Shown here one piece after another: positions 32,196-39,671 of a stretch of 64,000 nt of DNA; position 1 is the first letter of the stretch, and each line of letters starts with the position of its first letter. Source of the stretch: an uncultured Clostridia bacterium (GTDB taxonomy: Bacteria; Bacillota; Clostridia; Christensenellales; Borkfalkiaceae); NCBI GenBank assembly GCA_947628505.1, contig CANRAD010000006.1, forward strand, positions 1 to 64,000, in the 5' to 3' direction. Below the pieces are notes generated by a model. It worked only from the letters and a program-made list of their open reading frames with translations, ran no database searches and had not been told where the DNA came from. A program made the position numbers and the translations under genes.

Positions 32196-33254
32196 ATGGC
32201 TGAACGTAAGAACAAGGAAGTCGGGGAAAATACGGCGGAAAATGCCGTCGGAACGCCGCCTCTCGAAAGCGGCAAGATGACGATATACGAATACGAGCAG
32301 AAATACGTGAAAAAGCAGAACGTGCGCGCGGCGAAGTTCGGCATACGTTTTGCGGCGGCGATTTTGGGGATTTTTCTGTTTGTAACGCTCTTTTTCTTCT
32401 CGCTCAGAATATACGATATCAACGAATATGCGGGCTACGGAGTGGGCGCCGCATGTCTTTTTGTGTATATATTCGCCTTTATTGTTCCGCTTGTAAAGAT
32501 ATTGAGGACGGGTTATTTCATAACCAACGTGAACAGAGAGACGGCGCGCAAAGCGCAAAAGCACAATAAGAAACTGCGCCATTCGATAGCCGACAAGATG
32601 ATAGATTTAACCGCCAAGGTCGATGGCGCGGGCTGGTACGACGCGGAGACCGTCGGCAAGCTCGCGATAGCCTTGAAAGCGGGCAGAGAAAAGGACGTAA
32701 AAAAATATCTCACCGAACTGTATTCCGGCTCGGTGAAAAAGTCTGCGAAGGATATGATATTCAAATGTTCAATGAAATCGGCCATGTATTCGGCCATTTC
32801 GCAGACGGCGAAAGTGGACGCCGCGTTAGTGGTGTTCGTCAATTTACAGCTCGTCAAGGACCTCGTGTTTTTGTACGGGTTCAGACCGTCTGACGCTAAG
32901 CTCGCGCGCATATTTTTCCGCGTTTTGCAGAACGCGTTCATAGCTTACGGGCTGGGCGGAATGGATATAGGCAAAGGCGTTATAAGGACGATGGGCGAAG
33001 CGGTGAGGGGCATACCTTTTCTCGGTTCGGCCATTGCGGCGATAGTCGATTCTTCCGTGCAGGGGCTTACGAACGGCACGCTTACCGCCGTTATCGGATA
33101 TCAGACCATAAAATATCTCAACGACGAATACAGATTGCAGAATATCCTCGACGGAGTGGAGATTACCGAAACGCAGAGCGATTTCGAGGATACTTGCGCG
33201 GAGATAGAGAGGGAACTCAAAAAAGAGAGAAAGCTCGCAAAGAAAGCCGTTTGA
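32196..33254 (+). CDS. DUF697-like membrane protein
   Basis: 352 residues. Two transmembrane helices near the N-terminus (about 50-70 and 80-105) are followed by a soluble helical region and a C-terminal block (DAALVVFVNLQLVKDLVFLYGFRP through GKGVIRTMGEAVRGIPFLGSAIAAIVDSSVQG) like the DUF697/YcjF family, which contains amphipathic or membrane helices. YcjF-type proteins often accompany GTPases, but none is adjacent here. The charged C-terminal tail (EIERELKKERKLAKK) is likely a coiled coil. The ribosome site CGGAG precedes the ATG. Function unknown; the domain assignment is from memory of the pattern. Confidence 0.6.
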   Translation: MAERKNKEVGENTAENAVGTPPLESGKMTIYEYEQKYVKKQNVRAAKFGIRFAAAILGIFLFVTLFFFSLRIYDINEYAGYGVGAACLFVYIFAFIVPLVKILRTGYFITNVNRETARKAQKHNKKLRHSIADKMIDLTAKVDGAGWYDAETVGKLAIALKAGREKDVKKYLTELYSGSVKKSAKDMIFKCSMKSAMYSAISQTAKVDAALVVFVNLQLVKDLVFLYGFRPSDAKLARIFFRVLQNAFIAYGLGGMDIGKGVIRTMGEAVRGIPFLGSAIAAIVDSSVQGLTNGTLTAVIGYQTIKYLNDEYRLQNILDGVEITETQSDFEDTCAEIERELKKERKLAKKAV

Positions 33255-33278
33255 ATGAAAGGTAAAAAAGTAAAAAAG

Positions 33279-33304
33279 CCGCCGCGGATTTTTCCGCGGC
33301 GGCT
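33279..33304. terminator. Bidirectional terminator between the DUF697-like and GNAT genes
   Basis: Stem gccgccgcgg/ccgcggcggc (33279-33288 with 33295-33304) preceded by six As and followed by a modest T content. It lies between convergent genes, five bases before the GNAT stop. Confidence 0.7.
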
Positions 33305-33308
33305 CACG

Positions 33309-33794
33309 TTATCTTTTACAGCCGTTTTCAAGGCTCTGCTTTTCGTATATAAACGCGTTCATTTCTTCGTCGAAGTTCTCTGTTTTCCGATAGCCGCAAG
33401 CCGTGAAAAATTCTTCCGAGCCCTCCGCCGGCAGACAGTAGGAGCGCGAGGTCCCGCTTTCTTTCAGCTTCATTTCGGCGGTGTAGAGGAGAAATTTTCC
33501 GTTTCCCCGTTTTCTGAACGCGGGCACAATATATATCTCGCGGATATCGCCCCAGCCCTCTTTTTTGTTCCAATCGTTGGTAACGTCGTCCGTCTGATAG
33601 ATGACGAAGCCGCAAACGCTTCCGTCGTCGGACAGTAAATCGACGCGTATAAGACCGGCGAGTATGTCGGGGATAATATAATCGTCCAGAAGCCGACCGC
33701 AGTCGTCGTCGCAGCCGAGCTCGGAATAATACGCGGCGAACAGCTTGCCGAAAAGTTCTTTTTTGTCGTCTTGCAACGGGAAAACATGCAACAT
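33309..33794 (-). CDS. GNAT-family N-acetyltransferase
   Basis: 161 residues with the GNAT core: strand 4 and the acetyl-CoA pyrophosphate loop in IREIYIVPAFRKRGNGKFLLYTAE (R/Q-x-x-G-x-G/A variant RKRGNG). A C-terminal FFTACGYRKTENF segment fits the family. It transfers an acetyl group to an amine of an unknown small molecule or protein. AAAGGTGA precedes the ATG. It lies 55 bases after rpmA on the same strand. Confidence 0.85.
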   Translation of the reverse strand: MLHVFPLQDDKKELFGKLFAAYYSELGCDDDCGRLLDDYIIPDILAGLIRVDLLSDDGSVCGFVIYQTDDVTNDWNKKEGWGDIREIYIVPAFRKRGNGKFLLYTAEMKLKESGTSRSYCLPAEGSEEFFTACGYRKTENFDEEMNAFIYEKQSLENGCKR

Positions 33795-33849
33795 ATATTC
33801 ACCTTTTTGAAAAAATGACGAAAGCCTGAGCTTCCGTCATTTATGTTTT

Positions 33850-34143
33850 TTATTTTGCAACGGCCTTTTCGGCTGCGGGATATATGGAAACCTGCTTGCC
33901 GTCTTTGCCCACTCTCTCGAATTTTACCGTTCCGTCTATGAGCGCGAAGAGCGTGTCGTCCTTGCCGCAACCTACGTTGTTGCCCGGGCGGATTTTGGTT
34001 CCGCGCTGTCTTACGAGTATGTTGCCCGCAAGCACGTATTGTCCGTCGCTGCGCTTGACTCCGAGGCGTTTCGCCTCGCTGTCTCTGCCGTTGTGCGAGG
34101 AGCCGGTACCTTTCTTATGGGCGAATAATCTTAAAAACAACAT
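33850..34143 (-). CDS. rpmA: 50S ribosomal protein L27 with N-terminal extension
   Basis: 97 residues. The core [24 protein letters not shown] and [24 protein letters not shown] is canonical L27, located at the peptidyl-transferase centre. An extension MLFLRLF precedes AHKKG. Firmicutes L27 has a similar extension (usually ending in FFA) that the protease Prp removes. Here the extension is shorter and the motif altered. prp normally sits between rplU and rpmA, but only 20 bases separate the genes. GGAGG is well placed before the ATG, so the extension is translated. Confidence 0.96.
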   Translation of the reverse strand: MLFLRLFAHKKGTGSSHNGRDSEAKRLGVKRSDGQYVLAGNILVRQRGTKIRPGNNVGCGKDDTLFALIDGTVKFERVGKDGKQVSIYPAAEKAVAK

Positions 34144-34163
34144 AATTTTATTCCTCCTGAAAT

Positions 34164-34529
34164 TTACTCTGCCTTTGCTTCGGCAGCCGCTTCGGCTTTC
34201 TTCTTTGCGGGAGCCTTTTTGGCGGCCGCGCCTATCGCGGTAACTTTTATCTGAGTGTAGGGCTGTCTGTGTCCCTGCTTTTTCCTCTCGTTTTTCTTGG
34301 CCTTGTATTTGAAGACGATTATCTTCTTATCCTTGCCTTGAGAGACTACTTCGGCGCAAACTTTTACTTTTTCCACCTCCGCGCACACCTGAATACCCTT
34401 TTCATCCGCAGTGAGGATAACGGGAAATTCAACGGTTGCGCCCACGGGTGCGTCGAGCTTTTCGACTTTCAACACGTCGCCGACGCTCGCTTTGTACTGT
34501 TTGCCGCCGTTCTCAAATATAGCGTACAT
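34164..34529 (-). CDS. rplU: 50S ribosomal protein L21
   Basis: 121 residues. The L21 core [25 protein letters not shown] through [23 protein letters not shown] is intact, with a Lys/Ala-rich tail ([18 protein letters not shown]) longer than usual that may fold as a basic/acidic helix. It binds 23S rRNA. It is the first gene of rplU-rpmA and has a long leader with hairpins, suggesting autogenous control as known for L21 leaders. The ribosome site GAGGAGG lies before the ATG. Confidence 0.97.
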   Translation of the reverse strand: MYAIFENGGKQYKASVGDVLKVEKLDAPVGATVEFPVILTADEKGIQVCAEVEKVKVCAEVVSQGKDKKIIVFKYKAKKNERKKQGHRQPYTQIKVTAIGAAAKKAPAKKKAEAAAEAKAE

Positions 34530-34657
34530 AATTTACCTCCTCTAACCAGTCTCGCCGGATACTCTATCCAAAGGATTAGGCGGCGCGAATCGCGCGCTTA
34601 AAAAAGCCCGTTCCGAGCGGCTCGGTATTTAATTTAACATAAATAAAAACGGGTGTC
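34530..34657 (-). promoter_or_regulatory. rplU promoter and structured leader (candidate L21 leader)
   Basis: On the minus strand TTGACA, 17-base spacer and TAAATT begin near 34657, leaving roughly 95 bases of leader. The leader contains a small hairpin around agccgctcggaacgggct followed by six Ts and a second stem gcgcgcgattcgcgc before GAGGAGG. This layout suggests attenuation or an L21-type protein-binding leader; I did not match it to a specific consensus. Confidence 0.5.
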
Positions 34658-34750
34658 AAGCGATTTTTCGGTTTTTTCGCGCATACTTTGGGGCAAAAGC
34701 GGCATATTAAGAAAAAACCGTTCCCGAAAAGAACGGCAAAAGGAGAAAAC

Positions 34751-35191
34751 ATGAGCGACATAAAAAAAGACAGCGAAATCCTCGCCGAAATATACAGGAA
34801 CGCGCAGCTCGCGCTCACTTCCATAGCCGACATACTCCCCGAAACGGAGGACGCGGCCGTGCGCGAGGAGATTATGCGCGAGCATGACGAATACGAAAAC
34901 GTATGCGGCGAAGCGGCGGCCCTTGCGGACAGATACGGCCTCGAATTGAAGGCGCCGGGGCCCATAAAAAAGGCGATGATGTGGTCTGCGATAAAGATGA
35001 ACACCGCCGGCGACAATTCGGCCTCAAACATAGCCGAAATGATGATAAGAGGCACGGTAACGGGCATAACATGCCTTAAAACGTCGCTCTCCGACGGCGA
35101 ACGGACTATGGACGCCGAAATAAAAGCTCTCCTCGAAAAGCTCATAGCGCTGGAAGAGGAGTTCGAGAAAAAACTCAAAACTTTTCTTTAA
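34751..35191 (+). CDS. Conserved helical hypothetical protein
   Basis: 146 residues, almost entirely alpha-helical (EILAEIYRNAQLALTSIADILPETED, SNIAEMMIRGTVTGITCLKTSL, a C-terminal coiled coil LEKLIALEEEFEKKLK), resembling a four-helix bundle of ferritin-like size but without clear metal ligands. Similar proteins are common in Clostridia and carry no known function. The track start at 34688 is upstream of the ribosome site AAAAGGAG; ATG 34751 is used. It is monocistronic, followed by a strong terminator. Confidence 0.75.
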   Translation: MSDIKKDSEILAEIYRNAQLALTSIADILPETEDAAVREEIMREHDEYENVCGEAAALADRYGLELKAPGPIKKAMMWSAIKMNTAGDNSASNIAEMMIRGTVTGITCLKTSLSDGERTMDAEIKALLEKLIALEEEFEKKLKTFL

Positions 35192-35201
35192 AAGGAAAGC
35201 G

Positions 35202-35238
35202 AAAAGCCCGCGGGCGCATTGCCGCCCGCGGGCTTTTG
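35202..35238 (+). terminator. Terminator after the 34751 gene
   Basis: A perfect 15-base-pair stem (35202-35216 with 35223-35237), loop cattgc, A and T ends. Probably also ends the convergent 35241-36164 gene. Confidence 0.88.
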
Positions 35239-35240
35239 TT

Positions 35241-36164
35241 TCATACGGGAAAAATGTTGTCGATTTTTCCTTCCGAAATCTCCACGGCAAAGTATTTTAT
35301 GCGATATATATTGCGTTTTTGCGGATATACGAGGCCGACCGCCGTCAGGTTCGGGTGCTCGGCGGCAAACTTTCCGGTGGGCAGAGATATGCCCGTGAAA
35401 TCGCCGAGATATTCTCTCAGCAAGGCGCTTTTCGGGCGAAGCGCGTCCGAGAGATAGCGGGCGTAGTCGCCGCGCGTGAGCACGCTCTCGAAAAAGGCGC
35501 AGTGAAGTATGTCCGGTTCGGGAGCGCGCGTTTCCACCGTTCGGCCGTCAATTTGTCCGAGTTTTATGCCGTCATAGGAAAAACGACATTCCGCATAGGC
35601 CGCCGTGCACGTGGAAAACGGGATTTTCACCGCGAGCGTATCGCCGAACGTCGCCTCGGAAACTTCGTTGTGAAAGACGAGCTCGCCCGTATGCGATATT
35701 ATCAGAAGAGAGCGCCCCGAGCGGAGCGCGAGTACGGGAAAGCCCGCGAGCGTTTGCTCCTCGGCGGTTATTTCGCCCAATTCCGCATATATCGGCGTTA
35801 TTCCGTATTCGGAGCCCTCGACGGAGAGAAAAATTCCGCCTTGCCGGAAAAGGGTTACGAGATTGCCGCAAAATCTGCGTTTAAACAGCGGTTTGAAAGA
35901 GCCGTCTCTCGCGCTGAAAGCGCGCGCATATACGAGCAAATCGCTTTCCATAATATATATATCGATATTTTCGGGCGGCTGTTTCAAAAGATTTTCGTCG
36001 ATGAAAAAGTTTTCGGGCAGAAAATCGCCTTCCGGGATTATTTCCGCGAACGCGCGGCCGCCGTCGGGCAAATCGACATATCTTTCGAACATATCCGCTT
36101 TCCCGAGATAGTCGCCGTCGAGTTTGAGCGCGGCCGGGCGGCATGAAAGGAAGTACACTCTCAT
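35241..36164 (-). CDS. Conserved hypothetical protein
   Basis: 307 residues with no recognisable domain. It is beta-rich, with short repeated Gly/aromatic strands (LIISHTGELVFHNEV, FSYDGIKLGQIDG), and no signal peptide or membrane helix. It has a soluble two-domain look, with a possible carbohydrate- or ligand-binding fold, but I cannot support a family. AAAAGGT precedes the ATG. It stands alone, divergent from the Myb-like gene. It may be lineage-specific. Confidence 0.7.
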   Translation of the reverse strand: MRVYFLSCRPAALKLDGDYLGKADMFERYVDLPDGGRAFAEIIPEGDFLPENFFIDENLLKQPPENIDIYIMESDLLVYARAFSARDGSFKPLFKRRFCGNLVTLFRQGGIFLSVEGSEYGITPIYAELGEITAEEQTLAGFPVLALRSGRSLLIISHTGELVFHNEVSEATFGDTLAVKIPFSTCTAAYAECRFSYDGIKLGQIDGRTVETRAPEPDILHCAFFESVLTRGDYARYLSDALRPKSALLREYLGDFTGISLPTGKFAAEHPNLTAVGLVYPQKRNIYRIKYFAVEISEGKIDNIFPV

Positions 36165-36238
36165 AATTTACCTTTTTTATTATTTAATGAATATCTTCTT
36201 CCGATTATGTCAATACAAACTGCAAACGGAGGTCATAC

Positions 36239-36835
36239 ATGAACAAAATCAACGGTTACACGGAAGAGGAGGCGAAGCGCCTCGTCAACTTCATAAGCGA
36301 AGGCAGAAAACGCGGGCAAACGCTCACGGGGCTGTTCGAAAGCTATGCCGCAAAGACGGGCAGAGCCAAGGGCAGCGTGAGAAATTACTACTATGCGCTT
36401 TTGAGATGCACGGGCGACAAGCGCGTTAAGGAGTTGCTTTCCGGGAAAAATCTCAAAGCCGAAAAAATTCTGCCCTTCTCCGAAGAGGAGACGGACAGGA
36501 TACTTAAAGAGATACTCATAAGAAAGAGCAAGGGCGCGTCCGTGAGAAAGGCCGTTCTGGGGCTCGCCGGCGGCGACGACAAACTTATGCTCCGCTATCA
36601 GAACAAATATCGCAACGTGCTCACGAAACAGCCCGAGAGAATAGAGAAACTTATGAAAGAATGTGGACTCGGGTACGACGACGAAGCCAAGAAAAAACTC
36701 GAAGAGGAGATAAACGGACTGTACGACAGACTGGCGTCGTCTCTTAAAGAGGAAAACAAGCGGCTCGCTTCTCTCGTCAAAAAACTTACCGACGAAAACG
36801 CCCTTTTGAAGTTGCAGATAAAGAATATACGTTGA
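36239..36835 (+). CDS. Myb/SANT-like DNA-binding protein with coiled coil
   Basis: 198 residues. The N-terminal 60 (YTEEEAKRLVNFISEGRKRGQTLTGLFESYAAKTGRAKGSVRNYYYALL) have the helix spacing and GR..GSVRNYYY motif of the Myb/SANT-like DNA-binding proteins of Clostridia. A second helical segment (about 75-135) may repeat this fold. The C-terminal third is a predicted coiled coil (LYDRLASSLKEENKRLASLVKKLTDENALLKLQI), good for dimerisation. It probably regulates transcription; targets are unknown. It has a strong GGAGG ribosome site. Confidence 0.6.
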   Translation: MNKINGYTEEEAKRLVNFISEGRKRGQTLTGLFESYAAKTGRAKGSVRNYYYALLRCTGDKRVKELLSGKNLKAEKILPFSEEETDRILKEILIRKSKGASVRKAVLGLAGGDDKLMLRYQNKYRNVLTKQPERIEKLMKECGLGYDDEAKKKLEEEINGLYDRLASSLKEENKRLASLVKKLTDENALLKLQIKNIR

Positions 36836-36840
36836 GAAAA

Positions 36841-36874
36841 GCGGCGGGAGAGCGCAAATGCGCTCTCCCGCCGC
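36841..36874 (+). terminator. Hairpin after the Myb-like gene
   Basis: A 16-base inverted repeat with almost no loop (36841-36856 and 36859-36874), five bases after the stop. There is no T run, so termination strength is uncertain. Confidence 0.6.
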
Positions 36875-36985
36875 ACGATATTGCGCTGTTTTTGGGCGGC
36901 GGAGAGTAAAATATTTACATTCATATCCGCGGAGACTTCCGCCCATACTGTTTTCAGGGGCAACGCCCCGCACACGGGAGGAAGA

Positions 36986-37180
36986 ATGGAAAAGTTCATA
37001 CTCGGCCTTGCCATAGGTATGGCGGGCGGCGCGATAATAGTGGCTAATAACTGTAAGCTCAGAAATCTCGTGAAGAAAAATCAGGAAGATTTCATGCAGA
37101 AAGCCGAAAATTATATAGACACTAAGCTCGAGGAACTCGAAAAAAACGGCAAAAAGACCTCTTCTAAGAGTTCCGAATAA
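36986..37180 (+). CDS. YtxH-like small membrane-anchored protein
   Basis: 64 residues from ATG 36986 (AGGAAG just upstream). One N-terminal glycine-rich transmembrane helix (MEKFILGLAIGMAGGAIIVA) precedes a charged helical tail (NQEDFMQKAENYIDTKLEELEK). This is the layout of YtxH/gas-vesicle-like small envelope proteins; no function is known. The longer track ORF extends through non-coding sequence. A terminator follows. Confidence 0.7.
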   Translation: MEKFILGLAIGMAGGAIIVANNCKLRNLVKKNQEDFMQKAENYIDTKLEELEKNGKKTSSKSSE

Positions 37181-37218
37181 AAAAATATTGCCGCGGAGTA
37201 TTTCGCGGCAATATTTTT
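37181..37218 (+). terminator. Terminator between the YtxH-like gene and ruvX
   Basis: A 15-base-pair stem (37181-37195 with 37204-37218) with A and T ends. Confidence 0.85.
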
Positions 37219-37219
37219 A

Positions 37220-37248
37220 TTGAAAGACGGGGAGTTTTGTGGTAAAAT
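37220..37248 (+). promoter_or_regulatory. ruvX promoter (leaderless type)
   Basis: TTGAAA (37220-37225), 17-base spacer and TAAAAT (37243-37248), with six bases to the ruvX ATG at 37255. Confidence 0.75.
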
Positions 37249-37254
37249 AAACGT

Positions 37255-37686
37255 ATGGAAAGATACGTTGCTTTCGATATCGGCGATAAAAGGGTGGGCG
37301 TTGCGGTCTCCGATCCGTTCAACAGCTATGCTTTGCCTTCGCTCACGTATGTGCGAAAAGGCTTTTCCGCCGACGTCGAAGCGCTTATCGCCGTCGCAAA
37401 AGAAAAAGGCGCCACGAAGATAATCTGCGGATTGCCCGTAAACGCCGACGGCTCCGAATCGGTGCAGACGGCCAAGACGGCGCGCTTTATAGAGGCGCTG
37501 CGCGAAAAGTCGCCTTGCCCCGTGGAGTGTTGCGACGAGCGCTATACCACGGAGATGGCGCATGAAACGCTGATATCGGAGGGTATGGCGCGGCAAAAGC
37601 GGAAAAATTACGTAGACGCTCTGGCCGCCGCCAACATTCTCGACGGGTATCTCGCGCAAATCAGAAAAAAGGAGATAAAAAAATGA
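37255..37686 (+). CDS. ruvX: RuvX/YqgF-family pre-16S rRNA nuclease
   Basis: 143 residues, RNase H-like fold. Motifs: AFDIGDKRVGVAVSDP (first catalytic Asp), IICGLPVNADGSES, CDERYTTEMA and VDALAAANILDGYL with the C-terminal Asp. It matures the 5' end of 16S rRNA; a Holliday-junction role was once proposed. The mRNA should be leaderless, as the ATG lies six bases after TAAAAT and no ribosome site is present. It overlaps the DUF1292 gene by ATGA, the same gene pair as Bacillus yrrK-yrzB. Confidence 0.95.
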   Translation: MERYVAFDIGDKRVGVAVSDPFNSYALPSLTYVRKGFSADVEALIAVAKEKGATKIICGLPVNADGSESVQTAKTARFIEALREKSPCPVECCDERYTTEMAHETLISEGMARQKRKNYVDALAAANILDGYLAQIRKKEIKK

Positions 37687-37967
37687 GCGAAGAAGAGTTT
37701 GAGGATGAGGACAACGAGATAATAGAGCTTGTGGACGACGAGGGGAAGATAGTGAAATTCAAGCTCCTCGACGTAACGGAGTACAAGGGCGAGAAATACA
37801 CGCTGCTGCTCGCCGCCGAACCGGACGACGAAATAGCCGAGGACGAAGTGCTCATATTCCGTCTCAACGAAAAAGAGGAGATCCTCGAACCGATAGAGGA
37901 CGAAGATCTCTTGCAGGAAGTTTTCGATTTTTACTGCGCCGAGGCGGACGAAGAGTCGGAAAATTGA
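37683..37967 (+). CDS. DUF1292 (YrzB-like) protein
   Basis: 94 residues, strongly acidic (many Glu/Asp). The core IIELVDDEGKIVKFKLLDVTEYKGEKYTLLLAAEP is the DUF1292 domain, a small beta protein of unknown function conserved beside ruvX in Firmicutes. AAGGAG precedes the ATG, which overlaps the ruvX stop. Confidence 0.92.
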   Translation: MSEEEFEDEDNEIIELVDDEGKIVKFKLLDVTEYKGEKYTLLLAAEPDDEIAEDEVLIFRLNEKEEILEPIEDEDLLQEVFDFYCAEADEESEN

Positions 37968-37970
37968 GAG

Positions 37971-38003
37971 TTGACAAAAATGCGTAAAAGTAATATAATT
38001 ACT
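37971..38003 (+). promoter_or_regulatory. Promoter and dyad of the DtxR-like gene (leaderless type)
   Basis: TTGACA (37971-37976), 17-base spacer and TATAAT (37994-37999), ATG six bases later. The inverted repeat agtaat-ata-attact (37989-38003) covers the -10 and could be an autoregulatory operator. Confidence 0.75.
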
Positions 38004-38005
38004 CT

Positions 38006-38368
38006 ATGAAACGCAACAGATCGACAGAAGATTATCTTGAATGTATCCTTCTTTTGTCTCAACGCTCCGAATACGTTCATCGGGTGGACGTTGCGAGGAA
38101 AGTGGGCGTTTCTCAGCCTGCCGTGCAGAAAGCCGTTAAGATTCTGCAAGCGAGCGGGTTTGTGGAATGTGAGGGCATGCATATATACCTTACGCGAAAG
38201 GGCGAGGAGTATGCCGCGCGGGTGTACGACAGACACTGCACTTTAAAGGAGTTTTTGGAAAAACTCGGAGTGAACGCCGCCGACGCGGAAGCGGACGCAT
38301 GCGAGATGGAGCACGTCATTTCCGAAGCCGCGTTCGAGGCGATTAAAAATTTTGTAAAGAGCAATTGA
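38006..38368 (+). CDS. DtxR/MntR-family metal-dependent regulator
   Basis: 120 residues: an N-terminal winged HTH (STEDYLECILLLSQRSEYVHRVDVARKVGVSQPAVQKAVKIL) and the helical metal-binding/dimerisation domain (about 65-120, with DRHCTLKEFLEKLGV and CEMEHVISEAAFEAI). The ligand pattern H-C and E-x2-H is of the MntR/DtxR type. Iron or manganese would be the co-repressor. It lacks the SH3 domain of full-length DtxR. The transcript should be leaderless. A metal regulator could control feo at 19 kb, but no shared operator was found. Confidence 0.9.
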   Translation: MKRNRSTEDYLECILLLSQRSEYVHRVDVARKVGVSQPAVQKAVKILQASGFVECEGMHIYLTRKGEEYAARVYDRHCTLKEFLEKLGVNAADAEADACEMEHVISEAAFEAIKNFVKSN

Positions 38369-38396
38369 AAAGCCGCGCAATACCGCGGCTTTTTTA
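38368..38396 (+). terminator. Terminator of the DtxR-like gene
   Basis: Stem aaaagccgcg/cgcggctttt (38368-38377 with 38384-38393), loop caatac, T-rich tail. Confidence 0.88.
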
Positions 38397-38442
38397 ATTT
38401 GTTTTCCGTCATTCGGAAAATTCCCCTTTCCGGGAGCAACAA

Positions 38443-38477
38443 GGCGCCGAAGCGTTCGCAAAGAACGCTTCGGCGCC
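38443..38477 (-). terminator. Terminator of kdgK
   Basis: A perfect 15-base-pair stem (38443-38457 with 38463-38477), loop gcaaa, just past the kdgK stop on the minus strand. The T run on that strand is weak. Confidence 0.65.
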
Positions 38478-38485
38478 CGTAAGTT

Positions 38486-39523
38486 TTATCTTCTTATTTC
38501 ATATTCCTGATTCATGAGCTTGATTATCGACTCTTCGTCGTCGGTGATATTGAAATCGCCATGCATCGTGTGCTTGATGACGGACGACGCCACCGCAAAG
38601 TTTACGATATCGTCGGGCTTCATATGCCGCATTATGGCGTAAATCATGCCGCTTGCAAAGGCGTCGCCGCCGCCCACGCGGTCGAGGATATTGAAGCGGA
38701 AAGTGCGGCTTTCATAGGTCTCGCCGTCATACCAGAGGAAAGCTTTGAGGCTGTTTTCGCTGCCGGAATGAACATAGCGCACGTGTCTGCCGATGGCCTT
38801 TATGTCGAACCGCTTCGAAATCTCGCGGAAAATTCTGTCCTGCTCTTTATACGAAGGGTTCATTGAAAGTCCGTCTTTCATATCCTTGCCGTCGGGCCCG
38901 GGAAGATTGAGCGGCTCTATGCCGAAGAGCACGTCGACGTAAGGAAGATATTCGGTTATGCAGTCGCGCGCTTCCTGCCAGCCCCAGAGCGCGGAACGGA
39001 AGTTGCAGTCGAAGCTCACCGTCAGTCCGAGTTCCTTTGCCGCTTGCAAGGCATAGGTTATGAGGTTGCGGCAGTTCTGCGAAAGCGCGGGCGTTATGCC
39101 GGAAAGGTGAAGCCACGTGAAGCCTTCGAGCTTCTTTTTGAAATCCACCTTGGAGAAGTCGTAAGTGGCGAAGGACGAATCCTTTCTGTCGTAGGTTACT
39201 TTCGAGGAGCGCACGCCGAAGCCCTCTTCGAGGAAATATATGCCCATTCTTCCGCTGTCGGAATAGATGCAAGGCGAGCAATGCACGTCGTTGGAGCGGA
39301 GATATCTTATCGCGGCTTTGCCTATCGACGAATCGGGCACTACGGTGAAATAAGAGGAATCTACGCCGAGGTTGGCGAGCGCCGCCGCAACATTGGCTTC
39401 CGCGCCGCCGTAAGTAACTTTAAACTCGTCGGTGGTCCTTATCTTTTCGTAATTGGGGGGCGAGAGCCTGAGCAACAGCTCGCCCATGGTTATAAACTTG
39501 ATATTTTCTTTATTTTCAATCAT
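38486..39523 (-). CDS. kdgK: 2-dehydro-3-deoxygluconokinase (PfkB family)
   Basis: 345 residues, ribokinase/PfkB fold. Substrate-binding GGAEANVAAALANLG lies near the N-terminus, and PfkB signature 2 (ILDRVGGGDAFASGMIYAI) carries the catalytic Asp and anion hole. Overall pattern (GELLLRLSPP, DCNFRSALW) fits KDG kinase, which phosphorylates 2-keto-3-deoxygluconate from pectin or hexuronate breakdown. A related sugar substrate is possible. GGGGGA precedes the ATG. It is divergent from a 2-hydroxyacid dehydrogenase, with a dyad in the shared promoter region. Confidence 0.87.
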   Translation of the reverse strand: MIENKENIKFITMGELLLRLSPPNYEKIRTTDEFKVTYGGAEANVAAALANLGVDSSYFTVVPDSSIGKAAIRYLRSNDVHCSPCIYSDSGRMGIYFLEEGFGVRSSKVTYDRKDSSFATYDFSKVDFKKKLEGFTWLHLSGITPALSQNCRNLITYALQAAKELGLTVSFDCNFRSALWGWQEARDCITEYLPYVDVLFGIEPLNLPGPDGKDMKDGLSMNPSYKEQDRIFREISKRFDIKAIGRHVRYVHSGSENSLKAFLWYDGETYESRTFRFNILDRVGGGDAFASGMIYAIMRHMKPDDIVNFAVASSVIKHTMHGDFNITDDEESIIKLMNQEYEIRR

Positions 39524-39602
39524 AAAAATTCCCCCGGATTTTCATTCGGCAACATTATATCATTATTTTTTATATTTGTACATACCCAAATCGAAAAAAT
39601 AA

Positions 39603-39654
39603 TTGCTTTTTTTATGCGGTTCTGTTAATATATTCATCGGATGAATATATTCAT
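39603..39654 (+). promoter_or_regulatory. Promoter and 25-bp palindromic operator upstream of the dehydrogenase gene
   Basis: TTGCTT (39603-39608), 17-base spacer and TAATAT (39626-39631). A perfect inverted repeat with 11-base arms, aatatattcat (39627-39637) and atgaatatatt (39641-39651), separated by cgg, overlaps the -10, and one more attcat half-site follows. A repressor bound here would block the promoter. Confidence 0.8.
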
Positions 39655-39671
39655 ACGGATGTGAAAGAGAT

